Source: Cryptomeria japonica (lineage: Eukaryota; Streptophyta; Pinopsida; Cupressales; Cupressaceae). From it: 60,000 nt of DNA. Positions 20,910 to 33,068 of this stretch are shown here, one piece after another. Position numbers and translations under genes: made by a program. The stretch is from contig NC_081410.1 of assembly GCF_030272615.1 (NCBI RefSeq), forward strand, positions 570,421,152-570,481,151. The letters run 5' to 3'. The notes under the pieces are model-generated. The model saw only the letters and a list, made by a program, of their open reading frames with translations. It was not told where the DNA came from and did no database searches. Every line of letters begins with the position of its first letter. Positions within the stretch are counted from its first letter, which is position 1.

Positions 20910-21960
20910 GCTAGTGTAGTGCAACAAGACATGAGTATCCTCACACACACAACTAACACGTCTCCAACTACTATAGTTTGAACCTATGCTAAATGGGACC
21001 TTTGGAACAAAGTAAATGTAAATTAATAAATTATACCAAAAAAATTGATGTTGTAATTGGAAATGCTTTTTTACAAATGTATGAAAAATGTAGAAGCAAA
21101 GATAAGGCTCATGAAATATTTGATTTGTCCTAAAAATATAGTAGATCATGGAATGCTACAATTTTAGGACATGCATAAAATAAAGCCTTTAGCAACTTTC
21201 AAAAAAATATAATTTACACACATAAAACCAAACTCCTCAACTTTTATTAGCATCCTCTCTACTTGTGCCAAAATCCGGGAGCTTTTGATAAGCTATGGAA
21301 ACCTTTAATACAATAAAGGATGAGGGAATATTATTAGATGTCATAGTTGCAACTACCCTAGTAGATGTGTATGTAAAATATGGAAGCATAGACAAGGAAC
21401 ATGAAAGGTTTAGTATAATTACTTAAAGAAATGTGTTCTTGTAGTATGTATTCATTGTGATATATTCACAAAGAAGATTTATTTAAGAAATTTTAGATTT
21501 ATTTAGCAAATTCAATTGGTAGGTGTAAATATAAACTCTACAATGTTTTCCAACATCCTCGTGGCCTATGTTAAATGGGAGCTCTGTAATAGGGTATGGA
21601 CATCCATCAAAGCATAGAGAATAGATGAATTTTGTTAGATGTTGTAGTTGCAATCACTCTAGTAGACAAGTATACAAAATATGGAAGCATAGACAAGGAA
21701 TATTAACTATTTGACAATGTGCTTGAAATAAATTTAGTTGCATTGAATTCCATGATTGTAGGATAGGAAAAAAATGAATTTGTTGAAAAAAATTTAGAAG
21801 CTTCCAATGTAAGTGAAATCTATAGTTGTAAAGACAATATTCTCCCTTATTATGTCAAACTAGGAGCTTTGAAACATTATATGGACATCCATCAAATCAT
21901 AATGGAAAGTGGGTTATTGTTAAATATTGCATCTACAACCTACATATATTTCCAATATAT
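20910..21960 (+). pseudogene. Pentatricopeptide-repeat (PPR) protein pseudogene
   Basis: Across several frames the plus strand reads typical plant PPR phrases: DVVIGNAFLQMYEKC / KDKAHEIFD / WNATILGHA near 21030-21170, KPNSSTFISILSTCAKI near 21225-21275, and DVIVATTLVDVYVKYGSIDK near 21338-21397. A second unit follows at about 21630-21760 (DVVVAITLVDKYTKYGSIDK, LFDNVLEINLVALNSMIVG). The 35-residue periodicity and the LVDMYxKCGSI signature are those of the plant-combinatorial (PLS-type) PPR family, which binds organelle RNA. Several stops and frameshifts and the lack of a start, transit peptide or C-terminal E/DYW domain show a decayed piece, probably a processed or duplicated copy. Confidence 0.82.
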
Positions 21961-24900
21961 TTGCAACCAAAATAGCCCCAAAGATCCCATTTTTTGCAAT
22001 GGGCCTCAAGCAATCATAAATAGCTTGCCCAATCAATATATTTAATTTTTATAAAGGTGCAAGGAATTAATTTATCCATATTCTCTTTCCTCATGCACAT
22101 TTATAATAATAAATATTTCTCTAACTCCTTTCTTTATTTTTAATAGAAGCCAATTTTAAAAGTATAACTATTGTCACCAAGATTGCACTTGTGATGCTCA
22201 AGCTGAAAGCTCAACAATATTGTGAAATATTGGAATATTTCCAGGCTTGTGGGTTTCCTATGGTGGAAGTCAACCTCCAGAGTGAGCTAGTTCTCTTGTG
22301 AAACCTCATAGAAAAACTAATCTTGACTGAAAAAAGGGTAAGAAAGCTTGTTGGAAATGAAGTTATACTGCTAATGGGAAGTGATGCACCAATATGGATT
22401 TGATTTTATTCACTCTCCTAAAATGAATTATTAGCTAAAAAAAACTGAAAATGTAATTACAAATCATATGAGATCATCAAACCCATAAGTATTTTGTGTG
22501 AAGTTTTGAAAGTTTTTAGAATTTTGTTTGAAGGAAAGAGTTTTCACAACATCCAATCTTTTGAAAACAAATAACATAGCACACAACCTGAGTATACAAT
22601 GGAATTTCTTGTCCTAGAAAGCACTATGAGACAATAATAAAGGATTTAACAATAAATCATAATATTTTCATCAAAATCATACATGTGACAATGCTAGAAA
22701 CAAGAGGGATATGAGAAGAATACATCGTTCTTTATTCATCAACTAATAAAAAAACCATTACAATGCTTGTATGCTTGAAAATAAATGAGCTACCACCTTC
22801 TTGTTGCTTTGTATGCAAGAAAAGAAAGAACTAACTAAGAAAAAGAGAGGAGAATCAAACTTATAGAGAAGTCTTTTAAAGAGTAGAGAAAGAACTGATG
22901 TGACTCCTCAATCTTAGCTTTAATTGTATGCTTTCCCCCTTGATTGTATCTCCAACTTGCATGAAATATCTTCTTTGGTCAAATTTGATGTAAAAGCCTT
23001 GAAGACTAAACTAGGGTTTAACTTAGGAAAACACCTATTCCCAACCATTTTCCCTTCTCTATTGTGTGTAGGATAATGTACATAGCTGCAATTTTCAAGA
23101 TCAACATTATCCGTAGAGACAAGTAGATTCCGTTATGGATGGCGAAAAGTTTGGAGGACCAAGGTAATTGGCAATCCGGTCTCGATAATTCAGGTTGACC
23201 TTATAGGAAAAAATCCAAACACTCATATATTTCTCATATCCAGGTTCGTTGCTCTGTTTGACAGTTATCACTCATTGTTTGATGTTAGTTTTCAGATCTC
23301 ATTCTGTAATAGGGTAGATTTGATTTTGTTTTCTATTTGTATTCATATGGGAGATGTGATTTTAGATTGATGAAATTTGTATTGTAGTTATTATTTAATT
23401 TTTTTTCTTTATTTTAGAGAAAATCTTTATTTAATTTTTATAATGGAGAAGATTTAAATTCAATATCATGATGTTTGCAATATAAACTTTATCATTTAGT
23501 CAAATGTCCTTAATATATTTATATATTAATAAATGATATAATTTTATATCAAATCATATTTTATTTTTGTTTTTCTATATATCTATTTACACACATTTTT
23601 ATTGATCTATTATCCATCTTATTTATTCAAACATACAATTTGATATTTTAATTTTAATTTCACACACATTCTAGTATTTGCTTCATTGTATCATTTCCAT
23701 GTGTTGGAGTGTTACTATGTGTGAGGTAATTATGATTAACTCCTACGGATGGTTTTCCCACCAAGGAACAACTAAACACAAGCTTACATAATTGAATAGA
23801 TGTTCTTGTATTTAAAAGTAGTATGTTGTGTCTATTTCTTATATCCTCAACTTTCAACCTTTATTCACATATCATTCACACTTAAGGAAATTAATGGTTC
23901 AATTTGGTGCTGTAAATTAAATGTAGATTTACCCATTCATCTAAAAAAAATTGTGCAGCTGAGACTTAATCTCTCTAATCTATTATGCTAGGTGAAAATA
24001 TTTGTTTGCAATATAACGACAATCCCTCAAAGATGTTTTTAAATTCCACTAGTCCTAAATATTAGGAAAAATGCAAAAAAAAAAAACATAAGAAAATCAG
24101 TTAATTGTTGAACTATAGCTATAAAAAAATATTGATAGATTGAAAAAGAATTTGAGTCTAGATTTGATTTTGAACCTTGGTCTTTGCTTCTTAGCAAAGT
24201 TATATTTAAATTTCTTTTACTTTATCATTTAGATTATGTTCACAAGTGCAATTCTATATATTTCTATGTTATAATCTTTGAAAAAACCTTGGAATTCTCT
24301 CATATTCTTTTGTATGCCCTACTTACATGCTTTTCACTTTATGTCTATTTTATTAAGGAGTTGTAATAGCAAATATATAGTATGACTTAACTCACATGCT
24401 TGTGTATTTCCTTTTTTCTCTAATATCTTGGACCATGCTACTTGTCCCAATTGTTGTTATCACTTCCTGTTAGGAAACTTCCTAATGTTGAGTATATTAA
24501 GAATGCAAATTTTAGACTATGAAATACAAAAATTAAATTTCTAGGCTATAGACTTTGTTCTTGGGAAAATTATTTTTTTTAGATTATTTGGCATAATTTA
24601 CAAGGATTCATGCCACATAGATATTTTCAATTTCTACAATTTTAAAAAAGTTCCCAAATGACCTCCTAGATAAAAGATGATGAGATCTAGAAGTTTTGTG
24701 TAATACAATGAAAATTTAAAAATGTATACGCATAAAAATATGTTGTAAGAGGGAGTTACACTTGTTGACCAATTTATAGTGCATGTTATGACATATTATA
24801 ATGCATATTTGGTTGGAGATAATGAAGCCAAAATAAAGCACTTGTCTTAGTGAATGGTTTATGATGCACTTATGATAAATAGAAGGAGCATACTATTTTT

Positions 24901-25910
24901 AGCATATGGGTGTTGTTCTTCTAAGTAGGCATATGGGTGCCAGTTTTTTGGATTATTTTAGATCATGGTTTTTTAATTTTTAATTCATGGTTTCCTATAC
25001 TACTCATATTTATAGTATGCTTGAAATGGAGGTTTTCATACTTATTTTTTAGCTACTATTATGTTGTTAAAGTTCCTCCAAATATTTAGTTTGTGATACT
25101 CATGCAACGTCTTTCTCTACAAGTGTTATAATCATGTCTAGTGTACCACATAATACATTGGGTTGCTTTGGAGTGTGGGAATTTTCATGCAAAAAGGTTT
25201 TCCTCACATGCACTTGTTTTGCAGTTTTTAATTTTTTATTTGTAATTCTGTTTTTTCCTTTCACTTTTGTGAGCCTTGTCCATAATATGACATACCATAA
25301 CTTTTAATAAGTTAGTAGATAAAATCTCCCTAGTGAATAATTATTTTTGTATCGATAATATGATCTTAAACTTAATCAACGCTGTTAATTTATCCTCCTA
25401 GATGTTAAATTATTTATATAGTACTTAGACTTTATAAATTACCAATTCTTCATTGGTTAGAGTTCTTTTGAGTTCTTGTCCCATTATCTTTAATTTAACA
25501 TACATAAAAATTTGTGTGTTAGTCACTTATTGGCTAGTTGTTAAAATGGTCTCTATTAGGTAATTTATTTTCACAAAGTTTTACTTTGCCTATTGGATGT
25601 CGATTATGGATTTTCTCTTGATCACTATTATTTATAAATTTTGAAATATTGAGCATGAATATGCTTGTTTGTATACTCAAGTGACATTTATGATATGCAT
25701 GACAATTTATGACTAGATATATGAAGTGGTAATGGAAATGTCATTTATGTATATATGATACATGGACAAAGTAGTTTGTGTTTCATGGATGTGTGATGAA
25801 TTAAGTGGGGTGATTTAGGTTTTATTTACTGATTCTATGTGTTTGTGAGGAAAATAGAGGGGAATTATTTTAAAATTGTTATGTCCATGAATAAATCTTA
25901 TATTAAATAT
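21961..25910. other. AT-rich intergenic DNA, nothing recognised
   Basis: Nearly 4 kb without a supported gene, LTR or repeat array. Short ORFs at 23660-23991 and 24184-24366 encode hydrophobic, AT-driven peptides with no recognisable motif. Around 22660-23050 the text resembles LTR-like sequence (AATAAATGAGCTACCACC, CTTTCCCCCTTGATTG), but no boundaries or second copy were found. Confidence 0.4.
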
Positions 25911-26852
25911 TGAGGAAACTAAGAGGGGGGTGAATCAGTTGACAACTTCATATTTTTCTTTAATTCTTTCATAGATCCAGAATAACCAATAGAATTAATT
26001 AAAGAAGATATAACATGAAAATACATACACAAAACAAACAATACAATGAAAACCATATATGATGTTGAAAACCCAAGAAGGTAAAAACAATGGAGAATGT
26101 TATTTCTTAATATATATAACACCGGTTAAGGTATTTTTTATAAAAGTGACTTACTGCCAGAAAGACTCACTGTTGGAGGGCTCACTACCAAAGGAAGAAG
26201 AAAGAAAAAAGAATCCACCACTGTAGCATAATTTTCAATGCTAGAATAGTTTTCATTTCTGCTCAGCAATAACACAATTCACATATTAACATCAATCAAA
26301 TTTATCCTTTTTAGTATCGCACATCTTACATATCACTCATACTCATCCTCTTATTTATACTGTTGCCAAATAACATAATCTTCTAAGTCAACCAAATAAA
26401 GATTCAAAAATAAGTCAGCACTAAACATTCTCGTGTTTGGAAGGAAAGAGAAGCACACCATACCACAACGCACATCATCAGTTAGGTCAACATGTTACAT
26501 CCATCACAAATATTGAACCCATACCATGACTCATATGCTACACAAATGTTGTTACACATTCTCAAATTCCAGATTGAACCAGAACCAAAATAACACTACC
26601 CAACTTGGCAAAAAAAAGAATGGAACCAAGATACTCATGAATATGATCGATCAACACTATATCCGATAAAAAGAGAAATTTGGATCACCCTGAACACAAA
26701 CAAACAAAAAGTCATCTATAACACATCTTTCGGAGCACAAAACATTTCAAGAACACATCTTTTGAATCACCAACTTAAGAACCAATCCTAAAACAATATG
26801 TTGACATCAATGGAAACCATTAATGATAAAAATCAACATCATACCTAGAACA
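25911..26852 (-). repeat. 3' LTR of Copia-B
   Basis: It starts near TGAGGAAACTAAGAGGGGGG and ends CCTAGAACA just before the PPT complement. It shares the AAGAGGGGGGTGAATCAG core at 25921 and a GAAAACCCAAGAAGGTAAAA block near 26067 with the other Copia LTRs. The exact start is uncertain because no second copy survives. Confidence 0.65.
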
Positions 26853-26870
26853 ATCTCCCCCTTTGTCATT
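26853..26870 (-). other. Polypurine tract of Copia-B
   Basis: The minus strand reads AATGACAAAGGGGGAGAT immediately before the LTR start. Two further purine blocks (CAAAGGGGGAGAGATG near 26945 and TAGGGGGAGAAG near 27005) lie just upstream in element sense. Confidence 0.75.
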
Positions 26871-27119
26871 TATGGCAACATCTATCAATAATAAATACAC
26901 AACTTACTCAACATCATCAAATCAACATCTCCTCACATCACATCTCTCCCCCTTTGACATCAAGGACAAAGGTGAGTAAAACTCCCCTTATGAAACTCAC
27001 TTCTTCTCCCCCTAAGAGGATGCACCCAAGCATTAGTTCAGATAAGAATATTCAAGTAGTTCACTGGACCAATGCACATCCAAATGTACATTAGTTCAGA
27101 TTAGGAGGGGGTAATACCC

Positions 27120-28178
27120 CTAACTCCTGTCAGAGATACTCAAAAGTATCTTTATGGAACACCTTTGTGAAGATATCTGCAATATTCTCTTTTGTAGGTA
27201 CATACTCAACCTTTACTTCATTATCCAACACCTTTTCCCTCAAGAAATGATACCAAATAGATAGATGCTATATTTTGGAATGTTGTACCGCATTCTTAAA
27301 AATGTTTATTTCACTAGTGTTATCACACATAATTGAGATGGGCTCATTAAACAATACACCTATATCCTTGAAAGTCTACTTCATCCACATTCTTTGTGTG
27401 TAGCATGAATATGTTGCACTATATTCTACTTCAACTATAGATAAACACACAAAATATTGCTTCTTACTTGACCAAGAAACCAACTAAGAGCCAAGAAATA
27501 ATGCTCCATGACTTGTACTTTTCCTGCCATTAACACTTCCGACTCAATCTATGCATATGTATAGGCTATAAGAGTAAAATTTGAATTTTTGGGATACCAC
27601 AAGCCAAACTCTCATGTTCCTTTTAAATATCTAAAATAAAAATTTACTGCCACAAAATGTGATTCTTTTGGTTCTTGCTGAAATCCAGATGCTAGACAAA
27701 CTACATACATGATATCTGGTCTGGTAGCAGTCAAATATAAAAATCATCCAATCATTGATCTATACTTACTTGCATCGACTTTAGGAGATTCATCATCTTT
27801 TATTATCTTACATTCAGTGTTCATAGGTATACACAGGTTTAGAATTCTCCAATCCAAACTTCTTCAACAATTCTTTATTGTATTTAGATCGAGAAATAAA
27901 AATTCCTTTGCTATTATGATTTAATTGCAAACCTAGAAAGAAATTTAACACACCGATCATGGACATATCAAATTCCTTCTAAATCTTATTAGAAAACTTT
28001 ATGCACATGCCTTGATTACCTCCAAATATTATGTCTTAAACATAAACTACAATAATTAAGATTTTTCTTGAGTCATTTTTGAAATAAAGATTACAATTAG
28101 TAGATCCCTTTTGAAAAGCTTGATCAATTAAATACTTATCTAGCCTTCCATAACAAGCTTTAGGAGCCTGTATGAATC
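27120..28178 (-). pseudogene. Copia-B RNase H and C-terminal half of RT
   Basis: The minus strand reads RNase H pieces such as GALFLGS..LVSWSSKKQ and LSIVEVEYSA. Towards 28178 it reads the RT segment QAPKACYGRLDKYLIDQAF. The family counterpart is [16 protein letters not shown] in Copia-C. Numerous stops and frameshifts are present. It ends inside codons at 28178, where the solo LTR begins. The RT text resumes at 29970 after removal of one GAATC duplicate. Confidence 0.75.
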
Positions 28179-28499
28179 TGTAATCACATAAATCTGTCCA
28201 CTTAATTAAATGAATATTTAATATTTATTTGATTATTTAACCATCAATTAATAATTAATTAAATTAATATATTTAATTAATTCATCTTAACCCTCTTCTT
28301 CTATTAATTAAATAAATTATTCAATTTATTTGATTTAATTCACTTAACCAATTTCAGACCATTAATTAAATAAATAAATCATATTTATTTAATTAAATTT
28401 TCTCTCACATTTAAATAAATTAATATTTATTTAAATTCCCCCAAAATCCCACCTCTCACATTTAAATAAATTAACATTTATTTAAATCACCTTTATCCT

Positions 28500-28920
28500 C
28501 TACCCACTTGCATTTTCCTACAAATGCAAGTTGCACAACTATTTTAAATAAATCATTTATTTAAATCACCTTTATCCTCCACCAACTTGCATTTTCCTAC
28601 AAATGCAAGTTGCACAACTATTTTAAATAAATTATTTATTTAAAATCCTATTTATCCTCACCCACTTGAAACCTTTAATGGTTTCCCTTAAAGTCTTCAA
28701 ACTTAATGGCTTCCTTCTAGAGTCTTCTCAAACCTTTAATGGTTTCCCTTAAAGTCTTCAAAACTTAATGGCTTTAAAGTCTTCAAACTTGATGGCTTCC
28801 CTTAAAGTCTTCTTAAGACTTTAATGGTTTCCCTTAAAGTCTTCAAATTTAATGGCTTCCTTCTAGAGTCTTCTCAAACCTTTAATGGTTTCCCTCAAAG
28901 TCTTCAAGCATTTTAATGCT
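28500..28920. repeat. Local tandem repeats inside the solo LTR
   Basis: A unit of about 78 bp (CACTTGCATTTTCCTACAAA ... TTTAAATAAAT.ATTTATTT) is repeated at about 28505 and 28583, with a third partial copy near 29041. From about 28668 to 28915 the phrases ACTTTAATGGTTTCCCTTAA, AGTCTTCAAACTTAATGGCT and TTCTAGAGTCTTCTCAAACC alternate repeatedly. These are internal to the LTR U3. Confidence 0.7.
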
Positions 28921-29545
28921 TTATATTCCTTTTTCTCATTTAAATAAATTAATATTTATTTGAATATTTATCCAAATGCAAATTACACCATTTAATTGAA
29001 ATAAATGATTTTATTTTAATTGAAAATACCAAAATTCCTCCCACTTGCATTTTCCTACAAAATTCACTTGCATGCCTAAACCCCTTCTAGATTCTTCTAA
29101 ACCCTTCCTAATTAACCTAATCCATCCCCTAAATATTGTCACATTCCTAAGCAAATTGGAGTCACTTCTCAAAGACTCCAAAGTCTTTGAAAAGAAATTA
29201 ATGCTTTGTGTGTTCAACAAATTAACCTCTAAAGTCTTCCAAACCACTTATGGCTCTTACATGACCATTAATGCTTAATTCCACTTGCACCCATGGTTAA
29301 GGACTTTGACCCCTAACTTAACCCTCATGTAACCCATGTGTCTCTTCAAAGCATTTATTTCTTTGACTAGGGTAACCATCATGTCCCCTCAAGCATTTAA
29401 TGCTCCTTATCTCTCCTCTCAAGCCTCCTCATGGTGACACTTGTCAACATGGGATTGGGTTGAAAGTCTCACATGGATTGAATATCTTTCAATCCTAACC
29501 CTTGTTAAGATTACTCAATCTTAACCCTTCATTTCCCCATTTCTT

Positions 29546-29555
29546 CTATAAATAG
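29546..29555 (+). promoter_or_regulatory. TATA-like box of the solo LTR
   Basis: CTATAAATAG lies about 410 bases from the end of the solo LTR, a usual place for a retrotransposon promoter. It is based on motif and position only. Confidence 0.5.
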
Positions 29556-29964
29556 AACCCTTCTCCTCAAGCAAAAGAGAAGCATTAGAGTATTGTTGTT
29601 ATACTGGTATTAGCATAGAGCTTTTTCATAGCATCACTATCTACACTTGCATAGCATTTTCTTATCATATTCAACCATCTTGAATCTCCATATGGCATCC
29701 ATGGCTAGTGCTAAAAGATGAGAGCTACACTCATTTGGGACTTGGAGAGGGGAGAAACAAGGGAGAAGCATCGAAAGGCATCATGGAAGCATCTTAGAGA
29801 GGCTCTTCTCCTTTCTTTTATTTTGTTAAACTTCTTTCATGCTTTTTGAAATCTCCTTTGATATGTTTGGAATGGTTTTTAGTTCTTTGTTTTGTTTTTA
29901 TGGTTGAAACTAACTTATTAACATTGAACTTTGTTGTTGCCTTGTCCCCATTTCCATGACATCA

Positions 29965-30945
29965 GAATCCATACAGAGTCTTCTTCAATCTGCAAATAAT
30001 GTTCGAATAATCTCTCAACTTAAAGCCTTCTAGTTGTTCAATGTAAACTTCTTCTTTCAATTCTCCATTAAAAAATAATGCTCTTTACATCCATCTAATA
30101 AACCTTGAAATCCTTAAAAGTTGCAAAAGTGAGAAACATCCTGATTGCCTCCATCCAAGCAATAGGGGCATATGTCTCCTCAAAGACAATGCCTTCAACT
30201 TGCGTGTATCCTTTTCAAACCAACCATAATTTAATTTTCACAAATTTTCCATCCTCATTCAACCTTTTTCGGAATACCCATTTTGTTCCAATTAAATTCT
30301 TGTCTTTCAGTCTATGAACTAGTTTGCATATCTAATTTTCTTAGTCTGGTCCAATTCTTCTCTCATTTACTTCTTCCAACTTTGATCATTGCAAGCTTCT
30401 TCTACAGTTTATGGTTTTGTCTCAGACAGTAAACATAATAAAACTTATTCTTGAGCTTCTTTGCTTCTTGTGATGATTCCTCCATTCTTATCTCTAATAA
30501 TCTGATTCACTGAATGATTCTTCTATACATACCTTGATGTTTTAGATGTAGACACCAGAGCATCATGAGTTTCTTTTTCTTTCTCTTCTTATCTAGTTTT
30601 CTTTTCACTTTCTCTATCAACGAGTTCATCAGATTCATATCCTACCAATTTGTTAGATTCTTTAGAAATGTCTTCATAAGCTTTCACATTTACACTTTCA
30701 ACAATCTTGTTCAGTCTTTTGTTGTAACATCGATATACCTTTCTATTTGTAGAATATCCTAGGAATCTGCCTTCATAATCTCTGCTATCAAATTTTCCAA
30801 GATTATCCTCATCTCTCTGAATATAACATTTGCTTGCAAATACCTTGAAATATTTTACTATCAGGTTTCTACCATGCCACAGTCCATATGATGTCTTTCC
30901 ATATCTTTTTCGGTATAGAATTATGTTAAGAGTGTAGATTGTTAT
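29965..30945 (-). pseudogene. Copia-B N-terminal RT half and integrase C-terminus
   Basis: The minus strand reads RT pieces (ATFKDFKVY followed by a stop and MDVKS, a counterpart of [13 protein letters not shown] in Copia-C). Further along comes the integrase C-terminal region YTLNIILYRKRYGKTSYGLW, KYFKVFASKCYIQRDEDNLG, KFDSRDYEGRFLGYSTNRKV and YRCYNKRLNKIVESVNVK. This is the standard Copia segment after the D-D-E core. It stops at about 30945, where unrelated sequence begins. Stops and frameshifts are frequent. Confidence 0.78.
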
Positions 30946-31255
30946 TTGAAATGCTACCAGGTAAGACCAAATTGATATTGTGAAGATAATTTTTCATGTC
31001 TTCGGATGTTTGTGGCCATCTGCAATTTTGTTTGTAGATTCTAATGAAATAGAGTATTAGGATTATGAGTTACAACAATAAAACACATTTATATTAGTAA
31101 AACCATAAGTAGGAGGATGCAATGGTTTATTTTGATCATTTGTGATCTTGTGAATTTGAAGAGCTCCTTGGTGTAAATGAATTTTTTGTACGACAAGTGC
31201 ATTTGAATGTTTTCTTAATACCAAGGTTTCACGATTAGTCTGAGGAAGTGCGGTT
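30946..31255. other. Short intergenic stretch
   Basis: No supported feature. A minus-strand reading RWPQTSEDMKNYLHNINLVL near 30960-31030 is open and could be a protein relic, but I cannot name a family. Confidence 0.3.
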
Positions 31256-32233
31256 TGATCCCACAATAGTGGGTTACACTTTTTGGTACATCGTAATTTT
31301 GGCTGAAATCATACATTTTTTAGAAAATATAATGATTTAACCTTTAAGAGGTTCCATTAGAAGTAATTAGTTGGGGAGAGTTAGATCAAAGGCTCTTAGA
31401 TAAAAATTTCTTGGATAGAACCTCTCTACTTCTAAATCATATCTGCAATGGAGTCTCCTTCACACCTATCAAGATGCTAATTATAAACCACTTTTACATT
31501 AGCTTTTGCGGGGTCAAAGGAATTCATTTATAATTTTTTTAAAGAATGAAGTCCTTATTATAAGCTTTCCAAATAATATAATTTTCAATACATTTAATTT
31601 CATTAATATATTTATGTTTTATTTCTTACGAATGTAGTTTTTTCATCGAACATTAAGGATTGTGTTTCACACATGTGAAAAATTGGAAAAATAGAGAAAT
31701 TTTTTTGTAAAAAATACATTTTCCCTAGGTATTCATATCCTTATTTCAAAACAAAAAGATGTTAATTCAAATGCAAACATAAAAATTTACGTATGAGTAA
31801 ATACACCTTTGTCCAAATTACAATTACTCGTTCTTAAAATATTAACTTAAAAAATTATATTTAACAAAAAATTATGAAAAATATCGATTCACTAGATATT
31901 GGCATGACAATTCTACATTTCTAAAATTAGAATTTATTTCTTTCTATAAAAAAATTATGCATTACCAAGTAAATGTCGCTTCTAAAAAATGTTAATTACT
32001 ATAAATATTGAGTTACTAAAAGTTACATAACAATATGGATAATTAATTTTTAATTATTTAAAAAAAAATCTATTTAGAATCTATATTAAAAATATCACAA
32101 ATTAGTAGTTTACTTAATGTTCAAATTCTTAATAGTTTAGCCGCTATAAGTTTTAGAAAGTAAAGATATGATGCAAAATGTTGATTCTAGTGTCAAAGTT
32201 GGCCAAAAAGTGTAACCCAGTAATATGGGATCA
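31256..32233. mobile_element. TIR-bounded non-autonomous element (978 bp)
   Basis: The two ends are inverted repeats of about 31 bp. The left end begins TGATCCCACAATAGTGGG and goes on GTTACACTTTTTGG (31256-31286). The reverse complement of the right end (32203-32233) begins TGATCCCATATTACTGGG and goes on with the same GTTACACTTTTTGG. Four mismatches are visible. The interior is AT-rich and non-coding. This is the plan of a non-autonomous DNA transposon. No convincing target duplication was found at the outer edges, so the superfamily is left open. Confidence 0.55.
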
Positions 32234-32294
32234 CCTTGTGAAATGGTTGTAACACCAATTGTTGTTGATCCCTGAATTAAAGCCATGACCTATT

Positions 32295-33068
32295 TTCAAG
32301 TATTATCCTTATGTTGTTATGGTGAAAGACAAGGAAGGATCATTTTTTGAGGGTTTCCATAGATGTGGTTTATACAAAGGATGTTAGAGAATGTATTTAT
32401 GCGCCCCTTGTAGATATTAGTCATGTGAAATTCATGATGTATGGAGGAAACTTACCAAATTTGACTTAGCAACATTCAAGGAGGAGTACATGATGAGTCA
32501 AGAGATGGGTCTAAATATTTGGAAGGAATTTCCTTATTTTACCTATGATGAAGCATGTGTTGAAATAATTCTAATCTAGATTCATGATGATGTGATGTAT
32601 TGGCTTGGCGATACAAGATTGTGAAGGATGCCATTATGGCATTTACTAGTTTGTGTTTCACCAATACTATTTTGGGGAAGAAGATGGTGAAAAAATGATA
32701 CTATTGCATAGCTTACCAACTCATTATATGATGAAGGAGATATGACTATGGAAGACATTGGACATTTAGGAGTTCGGTACGTAAAAACTTCTTTGGCATA
32801 AAAAATATACTAGAAAAACCATGAGGGTTCTACCACTACAATAGAAATTCACATTGCACATCAAATATTGGTTGTTGGGGAAATATTCGGCCTCTATGAA
32901 CTATTGGCAAAAAATTTGGAGAATCTAGGAGGAGTAAAGAAGAGAAAATATTATTTTAGGTATGGTTCTTTGATTACCTATTTGGCTTTCATGTTCATGA
33001 ATGAAGCTCTGGGAATTAAGAATAATGAGTGGGATAAGTTTTCCTTGATAATGGTTCAAATTAGATAG
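32295..33068 (+). pseudogene. Unrecognised degenerate protein-coding sequence
   Basis: Protein-like text in shifting frames. Near the start are VMVKDKEGSFFEGF and APLVDISHVKFMMYGGNLPN. Then come DVIEIIS-like and DDVMYWLGD pieces. A 66-codon open end at 32868-33068 reads VGEIFGLYELLAKNLENLGG, KKRKYYFRYGSLITYLAFMF and MNEALGIKNNEW, ending in a TAG. Base composition is less AT-biased than its surroundings. At least six stops or frameshifts are needed to connect the pieces. I do not recognise the family. It might be an accessory ORF of a plant retroelement or a decayed host gene. Confidence 0.45.

Larger units (their letters stand above)
28179..29964 (+). mobile_element. Solo LTR (probably Gypsy) inserted in Copia-B RT
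   Basis: A 1786-bp TG...CA unit (TGTAATCACATAAATCTG ... TTTCCATGACATCA) flanked by a perfect 5-bp target duplication GAATC (28174-28178 and 29965-29969). Removing the unit and one GAATC restores a continuous RT reading across the junction. A TATA-like CTATAAATAG lies at 29546-29555, followed by an AAGCATTAGAGTATTG-type region. This suggests a plus-sense promoter with about 400 bases of R-U5. The first kilobase is AT-rich with local tandem repeats. No PBS, PPT or coding sequence is attached. Superfamily is inferred from overall LTR style only. Confidence 0.85.
25911..30945 (-). mobile_element. Copia-B: 5'-truncated, decayed Copia with nested solo LTR
   Basis: A minus-strand element: 3' LTR at about 25911-26852, PPT at 26853, then RNase H and the C-terminal RT half (27120-28178), an inserted solo LTR (28179-29964), the N-terminal RT half and the integrase C-terminus (29965-30945). 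It is cut off at about 30945, inside the integrase, so protease, Gag, PBS and 5' LTR are missing. The reading is full of stops and small frameshifts and is clearly older than Copia-C. It has the same gene order and the same multiple-PPT habit (purine blocks also near 26945 and 27005). Confidence 0.82.
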
